Shown: piece by piece, positions 9,115 through 18,389 of the stretch | Position numbering within the stretch: the first letter of the stretch is position 1 | Layout: the number at the start of each line of letters is the position of its first letter | Notes under the pieces: generated by a model | What the model saw: the letters and a program-made list of their open reading frames with translations, nothing else | Told to the model about the DNA's origin: nothing | Databases searched by the model: none | Position numbers and translations under genes: made by a program | Assembly (NCBI GenBank): GCA_900299405.1 | Contig: OMJP01000010.1 | Location: 1 to 38,873, forward strand | From: a bacterium | GTDB taxonomy: Bacteria > Patescibacteriota > Microgenomatia > UBA1400 > PJMF01 | Direction: 5' to 3' | DNA: 38,873 nucleotides

Positions 9115-10430
9115 GCAAAGACAAAATTTTTCAACTAATCAAAGATGAGGAAGCTCGCCAAAAGGCGATGATCGGCCTGATTCCTTCCGAGAACCACATT
9201 TCTCCCGAGGTTTCTGAGGTACTTTCCAGCTCTCTCTCGAGTAAATACGCTGAGGGCTATCCTGGCAGACGCTACTACGAAGGCAACCAAGTGATCGACG
9301 AGATCGAGAATTTGGCCAAAGAACGCATCCAAAAATTGTTCAACGTACCGCACGCCAATGTCCAGCCATATTCCGGTTCACCGGCCAACAGCGCCGTTCA
9401 GTTTGCCTTGCTGGAAGAGGGCGAGACGATGATGGGTTTGGCCTTGGCTGGGGGAGGCCACCTGACTCACGGCCACCCCAAAGTCACTTTTTCTGGCAAA
9501 TATTTCAACTCGATTCAGTACGGTCTCGATGACAACGATCGGATTGATTTTGACCAGATTCGCGAGCTAGCGAAAAAACACCAGCCCAAACTGATGATTA
9601 TCGGCAACACCGCCTATCCTTTCCTGATGGATTTCAAGAAATTCCGCGAGATTGCCGACGAGGTTGGTGCTTGGGTTTTGGCAGATATTTCCCACGTCAC
9701 TGGTCTGGTAGTGGCTGGTGAACATCCTGATCCTGTACCGCATGTAGACGTAGTGATGAGTACTACTCACAAGACCTTCCGTGGTCCACGGGGAGCGATG
9801 ATTTTGGTGACACAAAGAGGTCTGGATCGTGATGAAAAGCTCGCTAGCCGGATCGACCAGGCAGTTTTTCCCGCTCTGCAAGGTGGGCCGCACAATGCTA
9901 CTACTGCTGGGATTGCGGTGGCTGCTGCTGAAGCTGCGCGACCGGAGTTCAAAAAATATGCTCAGCAGATTCGCAAAAACGCTGATGTATTGGCAGATTC
10001 GCTGAAGAAAAAGGGCTTAAAATTGGTTGGTGATGGCACCGAAACTCATCTGATGCTGATCGATCTCACCAACTACAGCGATGGCATGGGTTTGCAGGTC
10101 GCTTTTGCGATGGATGTGGCAGGAATTTACGCCAACCGCAACACTGTGCCCAACGAGCCGCTGTCACCGTTTTATCCCTCTGGAGTGCGCCTGGGAACAC
10201 CACTGGTGACTACCAGAGGCATGAAGGAAGCAGAAATGAAACAAATAGCTGACTGGATCACCAGAGTAGTGGAGGAGGTCAAAACCGAGGTTCTGCCCAG
10301 TGACAAAGTTGAACGCCGCACTTTTATTAAAGACTTCCGCGCCAAAGCCTTGCAAAACAAAAACTTGCTGGCGATCAGAAAAGAAGTCGAAGCAATGGCC
10401 AGTAAGTTTCCGTTGTTTAGTTGGGACTAA
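9111..10430 (+). CDS. glyA: Serine hydroxymethyltransferase
   Basis: LIPSENHISPEV, KYAEGYPGRRYYEGN, PLP-Lys region VMSTTHKTFRGPRGAMIL, FPALQGGPHN. Confidence 0.97.
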   Translation: MSKDKIFQLIKDEEARQKAMIGLIPSENHISPEVSEVLSSSLSSKYAEGYPGRRYYEGNQVIDEIENLAKERIQKLFNVPHANVQPYSGSPANSAVQFALLEEGETMMGLALAGGGHLTHGHPKVTFSGKYFNSIQYGLDDNDRIDFDQIRELAKKHQPKLMIIGNTAYPFLMDFKKFREIADEVGAWVLADISHVTGLVVAGEHPDPVPHVDVVMSTTHKTFRGPRGAMILVTQRGLDRDEKLASRIDQAVFPALQGGPHNATTAGIAVAAAEAARPEFKKYAQQIRKNADVLADSLKKKGLKLVGDGTETHLMLIDLTNYSDGMGLQVAFAMDVAGIYANRNTVPNEPLSPFYPSGVRLGTPLVTTRGMKEAEMKQIADWITRVVEEVKTEVLPSDKVERRTFIKDFRAKALQNKNLLAIRKEVEAMASKFPLFSWD

Positions 10431-10432
10431 TC

Positions 10433-11287
10433 ATGGCAAATTCCAGGAGAATCGGCGCGCACTTGTCCACCCAAGGTGGGGTAGAGAAAGCGGTCGAACG
10501 GGCACACGAGATTGGCGCCAATGCCCTGCAGGTTTTCTCTGGTAGCCCACGGATGTGGCGACGAACTTCTCTCGATAAAATCGATGTTTCCGCTGTTCAT
10601 GAAAATCAAGAAAAATACGACGTCAAACCAATCTTCACTCACGCACTCTACTTGGTGAATCTAGCTTCTGATAACCCAGAATTGGTGGATAAATCTGTGG
10701 ATGCCCTCAAGCATGATCTTAGCTTTGACAATCATATTGGTGGTGCTGGGGTGGTGGTCCATCTGGGTAGCCATCAGGGTCGAGGTTGGGAGGCTGTGCG
10801 CGATGAGGTGGTGAAAAATATTAAAGCAATCTTGAAAAGCACCCCTGAAAACTCCACTTTCCTGATCGAAAACTCTGCCGGGCAAAAGGGCAAGTTAGCC
10901 AGTGATCTGCACGAAGTGCGCTGGTTGCTAGATCAGCTAGATTCTCCTCGAGTAGGTTGGTGTTTTGATACCTGTCATGGTCATGCCGCTGGGTACAAGT
11001 TAGTTGATGGACAGGAAGGTAGCGCACTTGGTCTAATGGAGGAACTGAAACTCTTCGACTCACTGCGCTGTATTCACCTCAACGACAGCAAAGACGCTTT
11101 TGATTCTGGCCGCGATCGCCACGAAAACATTGGTGATGGCGAGATTCCCAGTGATGATTTGCGCAGTTTTCTCAATGACTCTCGATTAAGTGGTATTCCG
11201 CTGATTACTGAAGCGCCTGGCTTGGATGGCAATGGTCCAGATGCAGAAAATATCTCTCGGATCAAGGATTTAGTTAGCTCAAAATAG
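10433..11287 (+). CDS. nfo: Deoxyribonuclease IV (AP endonuclease)
   Basis: RRIGAHLSTQGGVEKAVERAHEIGANALQVFSGSPRMW, FLIENSAGQ, VGWCFDTCHGHAAGY, HLNDSKDAFDSGRDRHENIGDGEI. Confidence 0.95.
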   Translation: MANSRRIGAHLSTQGGVEKAVERAHEIGANALQVFSGSPRMWRRTSLDKIDVSAVHENQEKYDVKPIFTHALYLVNLASDNPELVDKSVDALKHDLSFDNHIGGAGVVVHLGSHQGRGWEAVRDEVVKNIKAILKSTPENSTFLIENSAGQKGKLASDLHEVRWLLDQLDSPRVGWCFDTCHGHAAGYKLVDGQEGSALGLMEELKLFDSLRCIHLNDSKDAFDSGRDRHENIGDGEIPSDDLRSFLNDSRLSGIPLITEAPGLDGNGPDAENISRIKDLVSSK

Positions 11288-11744
11288 CTGGTTTTTGTTT
11301 AGTTTTTCTAAAGACTAAATAGTCTTGGATGTTTTGGTAGTGATCGAAAGCAATCTCTTCTTTCACTGGTATAGACTCCAGCTCGAACCATTGTTGATCA
11401 TCACTTTCCCAATCTCCTGAACCAGTTTTTTCTTCCGCCTCACAGTAGAGCACAAAGGCAATGTTTTGCCGATCTTCATGTGGTCTGTTGGGATAATCGT
11501 TGATTTTCAGTAGCTCAACATTGCTGACAGTCCAGCCAGTTTCCTCCAGAATTTCTCTGGAAGCGGCTTCTTTGATATTTTCATCCCGATCGACAAAACC
11601 ACCGACCAGACCCCATTTTCCACCCTCCAGAATTTTATTGGTTCTTTTTACCAGAAGAATTTTATCGTCTTTCAAAACCAAAACATCCACGGTTACGTGT
11701 CTCAGTGAGCCTTGGTTTCCATTTTCGAAGTTGCAAACAAGCAT
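11274..11744 (-). CDS. NUDIX hydrolase
   Basis: Nudix box GGFVDRDENIKEAASREILEETGW; start 11744 chosen because TATTCT on - (11752-11757) lies 7 nt upstream. Confidence 0.9.
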   Translation of the reverse strand: MLVCNFENGNQGSLRHVTVDVLVLKDDKILLVKRTNKILEGGKWGLVGGFVDRDENIKEAASREILEETGWTVSNVELLKINDYPNRPHEDRQNIAFVLYCEAEEKTGSGDWESDDQQWFELESIPVKEEIAFDHYQNIQDYLVFRKTKQKPAILS

Positions 11745-11813
11745 CCCAAAGAGAATAGCACAAAACAAAACGAGTTTCTGAGCACCAGGCTAGAGGAGTG
11801 TTACAATACTGTC

Positions 11814-12734
11814 ATGGAAACCAGAATTCTTGACGGCTATCGGCTGGCTGTGTCGCGAAAACAGGCTTTGCAGTCCAGAGTGGAACAATTGCTGGCTGCT
11901 GGCAAAAAACCAGTGATAGCGGCGATTCTCTTTACCGAGGACTCGGGCAGCGTGCTGTACACTGATCTCAAACGGGAAATGGCCGAGAGCTTGGGAATTG
12001 GCTACCAGGTTTTTTCCTATTCCCTGCAAGACGAAGCAGGGCAAGTAGTCGAGAAAATCACAGAACTCAGTCAGGATTCGTCCGTTACCGGCATCATTGT
12101 CCAGAAACCTTGGCGTAATCTGTGGATTCAGACTCGTGGTCTTGATGCAGAAGAGGGCAAACAGCAATTCGCCCAGTGGTGGGAGAGCCTGATCACTGCC
12201 ATCGAACCAAGCAAGGACGTTGATGGTCTACACCCCTCGACTTTAGAAGCGATTAAGTCAGGAAACTGGCAGGAGCAGGGAAAAGTTTTGCCAGCTACTT
12301 GTAAGGCAGTGCTGAGTTTGCTGGAAGAAGCTTTAGAGACAGAAAACCTCTTTGCCACCCTTGCCGATCGCCAATTGAAGACTGTGATTCTGGGCAAATC
12401 AGATTTGCTCGGTCAGCCACTGTTTGCCTTATTGCAAGCGAACAATCTAAATTCAGAAATAATTGGTTCATCGCAGCTAAATGACAGAATCGAGCAAGGA
12501 ATAGCCCTGACCGATGCCGACATTATTGTCTCCGCTACCGGCCGAACAAAACTCGTAACAGGGGAGCTGATTAAGGAAAACTCCATCGTCATTGATGTCG
12601 GTGAGCCGCAGGGAGACGTCGATGCTGCCAGTGTTCTCGGCAAGGCCTTAGTGCTGACCCCCGTACCCGGTGGGGTAGGACCAATGACAGTGGTGAGTTT
12701 GATGGAAAATGCGCTTGATTTGGTTTCAGCCTGA
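11814..12734 (+). CDS. folD: Methylenetetrahydrofolate dehydrogenase/cyclohydrolase
   Basis: Y-x-x-L-K motif (VLYTDLKREMAESLGI), KDVDGLHPSTL, VILGKSDLLGQPLFALL, VLTPVPGGVGPMTVVSLMENAL; TACAAT at 11802-11807 supports start 11814. Confidence 0.93.
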   Translation: METRILDGYRLAVSRKQALQSRVEQLLAAGKKPVIAAILFTEDSGSVLYTDLKREMAESLGIGYQVFSYSLQDEAGQVVEKITELSQDSSVTGIIVQKPWRNLWIQTRGLDAEEGKQQFAQWWESLITAIEPSKDVDGLHPSTLEAIKSGNWQEQGKVLPATCKAVLSLLEEALETENLFATLADRQLKTVILGKSDLLGQPLFALLQANNLNSEIIGSSQLNDRIEQGIALTDADIIVSATGRTKLVTGELIKENSIVIDVGEPQGDVDAASVLGKALVLTPVPGGVGPMTVVSLMENALDLVSA

Positions 12735-12741
12735 TCTGTGA

Positions 12742-12747
12742 TATAAT
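12742..12747 (+). promoter_or_regulatory. -10 box TATAAT of rpsB-tsf
   Basis: TATAAT about 100 nt upstream of rpsB, giving a roughly 90-nt leader. Confidence 0.6.
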
Positions 12748-12847
12748 TCCCTCTAGTATAAAAAATACGCTGACTTGTTTTTAGGTCCTGCATCTGACAA
12801 GTAAAGCGCTTCTCTCGAGAACTTGAGAGGAAAATAAGGACAAAAAT

Positions 12848-13570
12848 ATGACGGATTATTCCAAACTACCTGATGTGGCTCCAGATTATGATCTGCGTGA
12901 TCTTTTGGAAGCGGGCATGCATTTTGGCCACCAATCAGCCAAATGGCACCCCAAAATGGCAGAGTATCTCCACATGGAGAAAAACGGGGTTCACATCTTT
13001 GATTTAGCCAAAACTGCCGAGCAACTGAAGCTGGCTTACAACTACCTCTACGACCTGGGTAAAAACGGCAAAAAAGTGCTGTTCGTCGGCACTAAACGCC
13101 AGATTCGTGAGATCGTGCGCGAGCAAGCCCAGCAAGCTGGTGCTTTTTATGTGGTGCAGCGCTGGATGGGCGGTCTGCTCACCAACTGGGACCAGATCAG
13201 TAAATCAGTTCGTCGGATGAATGATTTGGCTGAAGGTTTGGAAGGTGACAAATTCGAAGGCTACACCAAATTCGAGCAAGTACAGTTCGAAAAAGAACTC
13301 GGCCGGTTGCAGCGATTTTTTGAGGGAATCAAAGAGCTCAAAAAGCAGCCCGATTGTGTCGTGGTGATCGACCCCAACAGGGAAGACATCGCGGTGGCAG
13401 AATCAAACAAAGTCGAAGTGCCGGTAATTGCTTTGATCGATTCGAACACCAATCCCACCAACATCGACATTCCCGTCCCCGGCAATGATGACGCGGTGAA
13501 CAGCGTTTCGTTGGTAGTCACTGAGCTAGCCAAAGCTTATAGTGAAGGTAAGAAAGCAGCTAAAAAGTAA
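12848..13570 (+). CDS. rpsB: 30S ribosomal protein S2
   Basis: DLLEAGMHFGHQSAKWHPKM, FVGTKRQIREIV, RWMGGLLTNWDQI, PVIALIDSNTNPTNIDIPVPGNDDA. Confidence 0.97.
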   Translation: MTDYSKLPDVAPDYDLRDLLEAGMHFGHQSAKWHPKMAEYLHMEKNGVHIFDLAKTAEQLKLAYNYLYDLGKNGKKVLFVGTKRQIREIVREQAQQAGAFYVVQRWMGGLLTNWDQISKSVRRMNDLAEGLEGDKFEGYTKFEQVQFEKELGRLQRFFEGIKELKKQPDCVVVIDPNREDIAVAESNKVEVPVIALIDSNTNPTNIDIPVPGNDDAVNSVSLVVTELAKAYSEGKKAAKK

Positions 13571-13582
13571 GTAAAGGATTTT

Positions 13583-14041
13583 ATGTCATTTTCAATGGAC
13601 GATCTCAAGCAGCTTCGTGAGGAGACTGGTGCCCGGGTGATGGATGCCAAAAAAGCTCTCGAAGAGGCTAAAGGAGATATGGCTAAAGCCAAGAAAATCG
13701 TGGAAGAAAAAGGGCTCGCCAGAGCAGAGAAGACCGCCGATCGCGAAACCAAAGCCGGCTATGTGGCCAGCTATGTCCACAACAACGGCCAAGTGGCCAG
13801 CATGGTGGAAATGGTTTGTGAAACTGATTTCGTAGCACAGAACGATGAGTTCCGCACCTTAGCTCGTGACATTGCGATGCAGGTGGCCTCGATGAATCCT
13901 GCCGACGTGGACGAGCTGCTGGGACAAGAATTCATTCGTGATGGCAGTCAGACAATCGAGAAGCTAGTCAAAAGCCTCAGCGGTAAAATCGGTGAACGCA
14001 TGGAAGTGACCCGCTTCACTCGTTACGCCATCGGCGAATAA
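13583..14041 (+). CDS. tsf: Elongation factor Ts, short form
   Basis: DDLKQLREETGARVMDAKKALEEA, MVEMVCETDFVAQNDEF, IGERMEVTRFTRYAIGE. Confidence 0.95.
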   Translation: MSFSMDDLKQLREETGARVMDAKKALEEAKGDMAKAKKIVEEKGLARAEKTADRETKAGYVASYVHNNGQVASMVEMVCETDFVAQNDEFRTLARDIAMQVASMNPADVDELLGQEFIRDGSQTIEKLVKSLSGKIGERMEVTRFTRYAIGE

Positions 14042-14056
14042 CGATATAATTTGGGA

Positions 14057-14986
14057 GTGAAAGATTTCGCTGCCCAGCAATCTCGGAAAAAATCCTCAAG
14101 AAAAAAAACCAAACAAAGTGGTGGTTTCGGCCAGCTGTTGTGGTTGGTTGGCTTACTGCTAGCTGGCGGCTTACTGGCGATGATGATCGCTCAGTCGTGG
14201 CGCTGGGCTGATTTTGTGGGCGAGCGGGGACAACAGGCAGTTTTATTCACTACCGAGGAAGTCGACCAGACTGGCGCCTACTTAGTGCGTTTTTATTTTC
14301 CTGATCTCGCCATCGAGGTTTTTCCGATTGAATCAGAGACCCAGACAGAAGTGATGGGCGGTTATGGTACTTACCGTTTTCAGGCGGTTTATCCGCTGCT
14401 GGAGTTGGAAAATAAAGACCATTCCTATATCCGTTCCACGATGAGTTTGTCGACCGGCATGTTGCTGGACGAGTTGTGGGTGGTGAACACCGATCGGCTA
14501 CAAATCAACTCTCAAGCGCGGCTGAAGCAGTTTTTGGTCACCAATCTTTGGCGTAATTGGCAGGTGTCACTGGCGGACAAATTGGCGTGGTTGGCGTTAG
14601 CCGCTGATCATCGTACGGAATTTACTCTGCGTCAGAACGTTACCGAGCTACCCGATCAGCGTTTTCTGGTCAAAGATTTCGCCCAAGCAGAACCGCTTTG
14701 CACCATTGCTTTGGTGAATACGACTGACATGAATGGTCTGGCTGGCCGCATTGCCCATCTGCTGGAAAGTCACAATTTCCGAGTAGTGAGAACCGTCAGT
14801 AACGACACTACGGCCGAGCAGACCACCGCCATTACCCAGGCAGAAGTCAGTGAGGATTGTCAGTTGGTCTTGGATAAAGTTACCAGCCTAGTGCCTGGTC
14901 CGGTGAAACAGCAGGTCGATGAAGATGAGGCGCTGCGGCAGCGGGCTGATCTGGTGGTGCAGTTGGGGACGGACTTGGTGCAGTAG
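14057..14986 (+). CDS. Membrane-anchored LytR C-terminal-domain-like protein
   Basis: N-terminal TM (LLWLVGLLLAGGLLAMMIA) and IALVNTTDMNGLAGRIAHLLESHNFRVVRTVSND; GTG start follows TATAAT at 14045-14050. Confidence 0.7.
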   Translation: MKDFAAQQSRKKSSRKKTKQSGGFGQLLWLVGLLLAGGLLAMMIAQSWRWADFVGERGQQAVLFTTEEVDQTGAYLVRFYFPDLAIEVFPIESETQTEVMGGYGTYRFQAVYPLLELENKDHSYIRSTMSLSTGMLLDELWVVNTDRLQINSQARLKQFLVTNLWRNWQVSLADKLAWLALAADHRTEFTLRQNVTELPDQRFLVKDFAQAEPLCTIALVNTTDMNGLAGRIAHLLESHNFRVVRTVSNDTTAEQTTAITQAEVSEDCQLVLDKVTSLVPGPVKQQVDEDEALRQRADLVVQLGTDLVQ

Positions 14987-15010
14987 CTCGAGCTAACTCA
15001 ACAGCTGAGC

Positions 15011-15760
15011 TTAATAATCGTCGCCGTTGTTGATTTTTTCCAGGGTGTCTTGAAACTCGTCGCTTTTGTCGCTTTCGTGCTCACCGGTCTCGACGGGGAT
15101 ATCGTCTTCGATCAGGAACTCCTCATCGACGATGTTCAGCGCCGCGCTGGCAGCTTTACCGCTAGGGAAGGACTGGAGATCTTTGTTTTTGGCAGAGGTT
15201 TTGCTTTCGCGCAGGTGAACGCTGCAGGCATTGTCAGCAAAAGAGTGAACCAAACAGATGTACTCGTTGCCGCGTTTGATGAGTTTGCTTAAGCGGTGTG
15301 AGAGGTCGTCTGGTAGAGCACCGATGTATTTGCCGCTTTCGGTCTCGATCGAGATGTATTTGTTTTTCTTGGTGACGAGTTTGCAGGCCTCACCGACGCG
15401 TAGCTTGGAAAGCACTTTTTTCTGTGCCAGTCGGTGTAACTCGACAATCTTGGTTTTTCCTGGTTCCTCGATGAAATAGGTGTTCGATAGAGCAGAGACC
15501 GATTTTTCCTTGTTTTTGAGGCTCTCGAGGTGTTTTTTGGCGATCAGATTTGATTTGTCTTTTTCGAGGACTTGTTTGAAAGCATCACGAGATTTGTAGG
15601 GTTTGCCGAGCTGCATGTAAGCGAGACCCAAGCGATTTAGCGCTCCGAGGTCGTTTTCGTCTCTTTCGAGGATTTCTTCATTGATCTCGACGGCTTTTTC
15701 CCACTCTTGGTCTTTGGCGGCGGCGATGGCGTCTTGTACTAGTGCTGAGTATTTTTTCAT
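15011..15760 (-). CDS. TPR-repeat protein with an uncharacterised C-terminal domain
   Basis: EWEKAVEINEEILERDENDLGALNRLGLAYMQLGKPYKSRDAFKQVLEKD; start MKKYSALV at 15760. Confidence 0.75.
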   Translation of the reverse strand: MKKYSALVQDAIAAAKDQEWEKAVEINEEILERDENDLGALNRLGLAYMQLGKPYKSRDAFKQVLEKDKSNLIAKKHLESLKNKEKSVSALSNTYFIEEPGKTKIVELHRLAQKKVLSKLRVGEACKLVTKKNKYISIETESGKYIGALPDDLSHRLSKLIKRGNEYICLVHSFADNACSVHLRESKTSAKNKDLQSFPSGKAASAALNIVDEEFLIEDDIPVETGEHESDKSDEFQDTLEKINNGDDY

Positions 15761-15895
15761 GGTTTTGGTGGTTTTTGTTCGCTTAGGATTGTGCACTAAA
15801 CTTGTCCAAAAACTGTGCGCAAGGATACTGGTAGAGCCTTGTATTGTCAACCTTGACCTTCTCACCTACAATCGCTCTTACACAAGAGGAGTCTT

Positions 15896-16465
15896 ATGTC
15901 CGGTCATAGTAAGTGGAGTACTATCAAACACAAAAAAGCGGCCACTGATGCTGCCAAAGGCAAGGTTTTTGGTCAAATCGCCAGGCTAATTCGCGCTGCG
16001 GTCAAAGAGGGTGGTTCGGGTGATCCGCAAACCAACGCCAGCTTGAGGCCGCTGCTGGAAAAGGCTAGGTCAGAGAACATGCCCAAAGACAAAATCCAGA
16101 AGGCGATCGATGTTGCTTTGGGTAAAGGCACTGGCGGTCAGGCGCAGGAGATTGTCTATGAGGGTTTTGGTCCTGGTGGAGTAGGCTGCCTGATTGTGGC
16201 GGTGACTGACAATGCCAACCGTACTAGTGCTGAGATCAAGCATATTTTCAGTCGTCTCGATGGGTCCCTGGGTTCTCCTGGCTCGGTTTCTTATATGTTT
16301 GCTAGAGGGAATGACGGTGGTTACGTGCCGACGATTCCTTTTCAGGTAGAGGAGAAAAATCAGCAGGATAAACTGCAAAACTTACTCAATGAGCTCCAAG
16401 AAAACGAAGATGTTGAGGAAGTTTTTTGTGCGGGCCAGTGGCCGGGAGCTGAGCATGCGTCGTAG
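15896..16465 (+). CDS. YebC/PmpR (TACO1) family protein, internally shortened
   Basis: MSGHSKWSTIKHKKAATDAAKGKVF, YEGFGPGGVGCLIVAVTDNANRTSAEIKHIFSR; ends after DVEEVF. Confidence 0.93.
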   Translation: MSGHSKWSTIKHKKAATDAAKGKVFGQIARLIRAAVKEGGSGDPQTNASLRPLLEKARSENMPKDKIQKAIDVALGKGTGGQAQEIVYEGFGPGGVGCLIVAVTDNANRTSAEIKHIFSRLDGSLGSPGSVSYMFARGNDGGYVPTIPFQVEEKNQQDKLQNLLNELQENEDVEEVFCAGQWPGAEHAS

Positions 16466-17222
16466 AGAGAAATTTGTTTTAGCGGCTGCCTTGCTGAGTG
16501 TGGCTTTGCTGATGGTGCAGTATGTGGGAGTGGAGTGGCGTTACTGGGCTTTCGGCGGCTTTATGGTGGTTTCTTATCTGGTTTCTTCCTGGGCACTGTC
16601 TGATGATCTGCAGCCCCATGAGTGGCTGACGATTTTGCCTTTTCCTGCCTTGTACGCTGGCTCGGTGTCGCTGTTTTATTTTTTACTGCCGACTGCTTTT
16701 CTGACTAGAGTAGCGGTCTTGGGGTTGTTCGGAGTGGGGATGTATGGTCTTTATCTGACGAGCAATATTTTCTCGGTGGCCAAAGGGCGCACGATTCAGT
16801 TACTGTACGCGGCTCACGCTGTAGGCTTGTTTTTTACCCTGTTTACTTCGATGTTGTTCACCAATGCGATTTTTTCCTTGCGCCTGCCTTTTTATGCCAA
16901 TGCGGGGCTAATAGGCTTGGTTCATTTGCCGTTGGTGATGATGAGTTTGTGGTCGATCAAGCTGGAGGACCATGTCAGTCCGATGATCTGGCAGTTTTCC
17001 TCGATCATGACCCTGGTGCTGGTGGAGCTGGTGATTATTTTCTCCCTGCTGCCACTGCCAGCCTGGCACGTCGCCCTATTCGTCATGGGGGTGCTCTATA
17101 TCGGTCTGGGAGTGCTGCAAAGTCAGATCAGAGAACGCCTATTCCAAAACACCGCCAACGAATACTCCCTCGTCGCAGTCTTGCTCGGCATCATTTTCCT
17201 GATCCTTTTCCCCTGGAAATAG
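16455..17222 (+). CDS. Multi-pass membrane protein, unknown function
   Basis: Six to eight hydrophobic segments; start MRRREKF at 16455 overlaps the yebC end. Confidence 0.65.
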   Translation: MRRREKFVLAAALLSVALLMVQYVGVEWRYWAFGGFMVVSYLVSSWALSDDLQPHEWLTILPFPALYAGSVSLFYFLLPTAFLTRVAVLGLFGVGMYGLYLTSNIFSVAKGRTIQLLYAAHAVGLFFTLFTSMLFTNAIFSLRLPFYANAGLIGLVHLPLVMMSLWSIKLEDHVSPMIWQFSSIMTLVLVELVIIFSLLPLPAWHVALFVMGVLYIGLGVLQSQIRERLFQNTANEYSLVAVLLGIIFLILFPWK

Positions 17223-17330
17223 TCAGCAAATAGGGGAGAGTTGCACAAAAAATTGACTCAATTCTGTTGATCTTCTTTGAAACCTTTAGATGTGGTATAT
17301 TTAGCGTATCAATAGTCAAGAAAGGCAAAA

Positions 17331-17930
17331 ATGTCTGCTATTCGCGGCAAAGAATTTTTGGGTAGGGAACCGGAGTTTAGAATGGGCATAATGTCTACAG
17401 GACCCTCAGCGCCTGATGTGATGGCAAATCCCACTTCTGCTATCTTTGACGAAGGCTTAAGAGTTGCCCTTTTTCACAGTAATTCTGCCAATAGTTTATA
17501 CGACACAGTTGAGCACACCTATGATGCTTCCAGATCTGGAGAAGCAAAAGCGAGATATCCTCGACACATTATTGCTAGGTTGTTGATGCAAGCAGCATAC
17601 GACTGTTGGTTCATCGAGAATAATAAGAAGTTGGCACGAAGGTTATTGGGGCAGCTCAACAGTCCTTATCTTAGGAAAGATAAGTTAAGCACTCATAATT
17701 TAGAAATGACTCTAAATAGCATATTCGTTTTAATGAGGAAAAAACGAAAGTATGATAATCCAGAACAAGAGGAATCGTTTAGGGAGTTATTTGCTGAGGT
17801 GGTTAAAGGTAACGATCAAATAAATATGAATGTGAATTTTACTCTGGATATTATAGCTAAAGAAGCCAAGGCTAGAGTAGATCTGGCGTCGGATTTATTG
17901 GCTGCTTCGATATTGTCAGAAGAAGAGTAG
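17331..17930 (+). CDS. Hypothetical protein, no family recognised
   Basis: 199-aa ORF with an AAAGG SD-like element upstream and a hairpin directly after the stop. Confidence 0.6.
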   Translation: MSAIRGKEFLGREPEFRMGIMSTGPSAPDVMANPTSAIFDEGLRVALFHSNSANSLYDTVEHTYDASRSGEAKARYPRHIIARLLMQAAYDCWFIENNKKLARRLLGQLNSPYLRKDKLSTHNLEMTLNSIFVLMRKKRKYDNPEQEESFRELFAEVVKGNDQINMNVNFTLDIIAKEAKARVDLASDLLAASILSEEE

Positions 17931-17933
17931 TTA

Positions 17934-17965
17934 AATTTCCCGCCTGGAGACCAGGCTAAATTTTC
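17934..17965 (+). terminator. Terminator-like hairpin GCCTGG-AGA-CCAGGC
   Basis: GCCTGG 17942-17947 and CCAGGC 17951-17956, followed by TAAATTTT. Confidence 0.6.
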
Positions 17966-18389
17966 GGAAAAATAGGGTAGACTAGAGGAAAACCAGGCTT
18001 AACGGCCTGGTTTTTTGATGGGTGCAAAATTAAGTTTGGCAAACTACCAGGCTATATTGGGAATTTTCTAAATGTAGAAGTTTAATTTTTACGGTAAATA
18101 ATCACAAAAAACTAGGGTAGAGGCGGCAGAAAAAAGGGCATAGGCACCAGATAGAGAATAGGGAAATGATATAGTTTGATAGGGTATAACCAAATTGTGG
18201 AAAACTATAGGATTTCCTGTGAAAAAGTTATAGGATCTTTTAGGGAGTGATACCAGGCTAAATGATATATTTTGTTACAGTTTTCTGGCCTCAAGTGCCA
18301 GATATTTGCAAGAATAAATATAGGCACCTAGCCTGGACAGGGAGTGAAATTGCAAGATAATCTCCTCTGGAAAACCCCTGAAACCAGGC
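17942..18389. repeat. Cluster of eight CCAGGC/GCCTGG hexamers
   Basis: GCCTGG at 17942, 18005, 18331; CCAGGC at 17951, 17993, 18047, 18253, 18384. Confidence 0.75.
17989..18016 (+). terminator. Intrinsic terminator AAAACCAGGC-TTAACG-GCCTGGTTTTTT
   Basis: Perfect 10-bp stem with 6-nt loop and T tract. Confidence 0.8.

Noticed and set aside
13583-14041. Truncated or pseudogene tsf
   Set aside because: Short EF-Ts forms with one core subdomain are known, and the C-terminal IGERMEVTRFTRYAIGE is intact.
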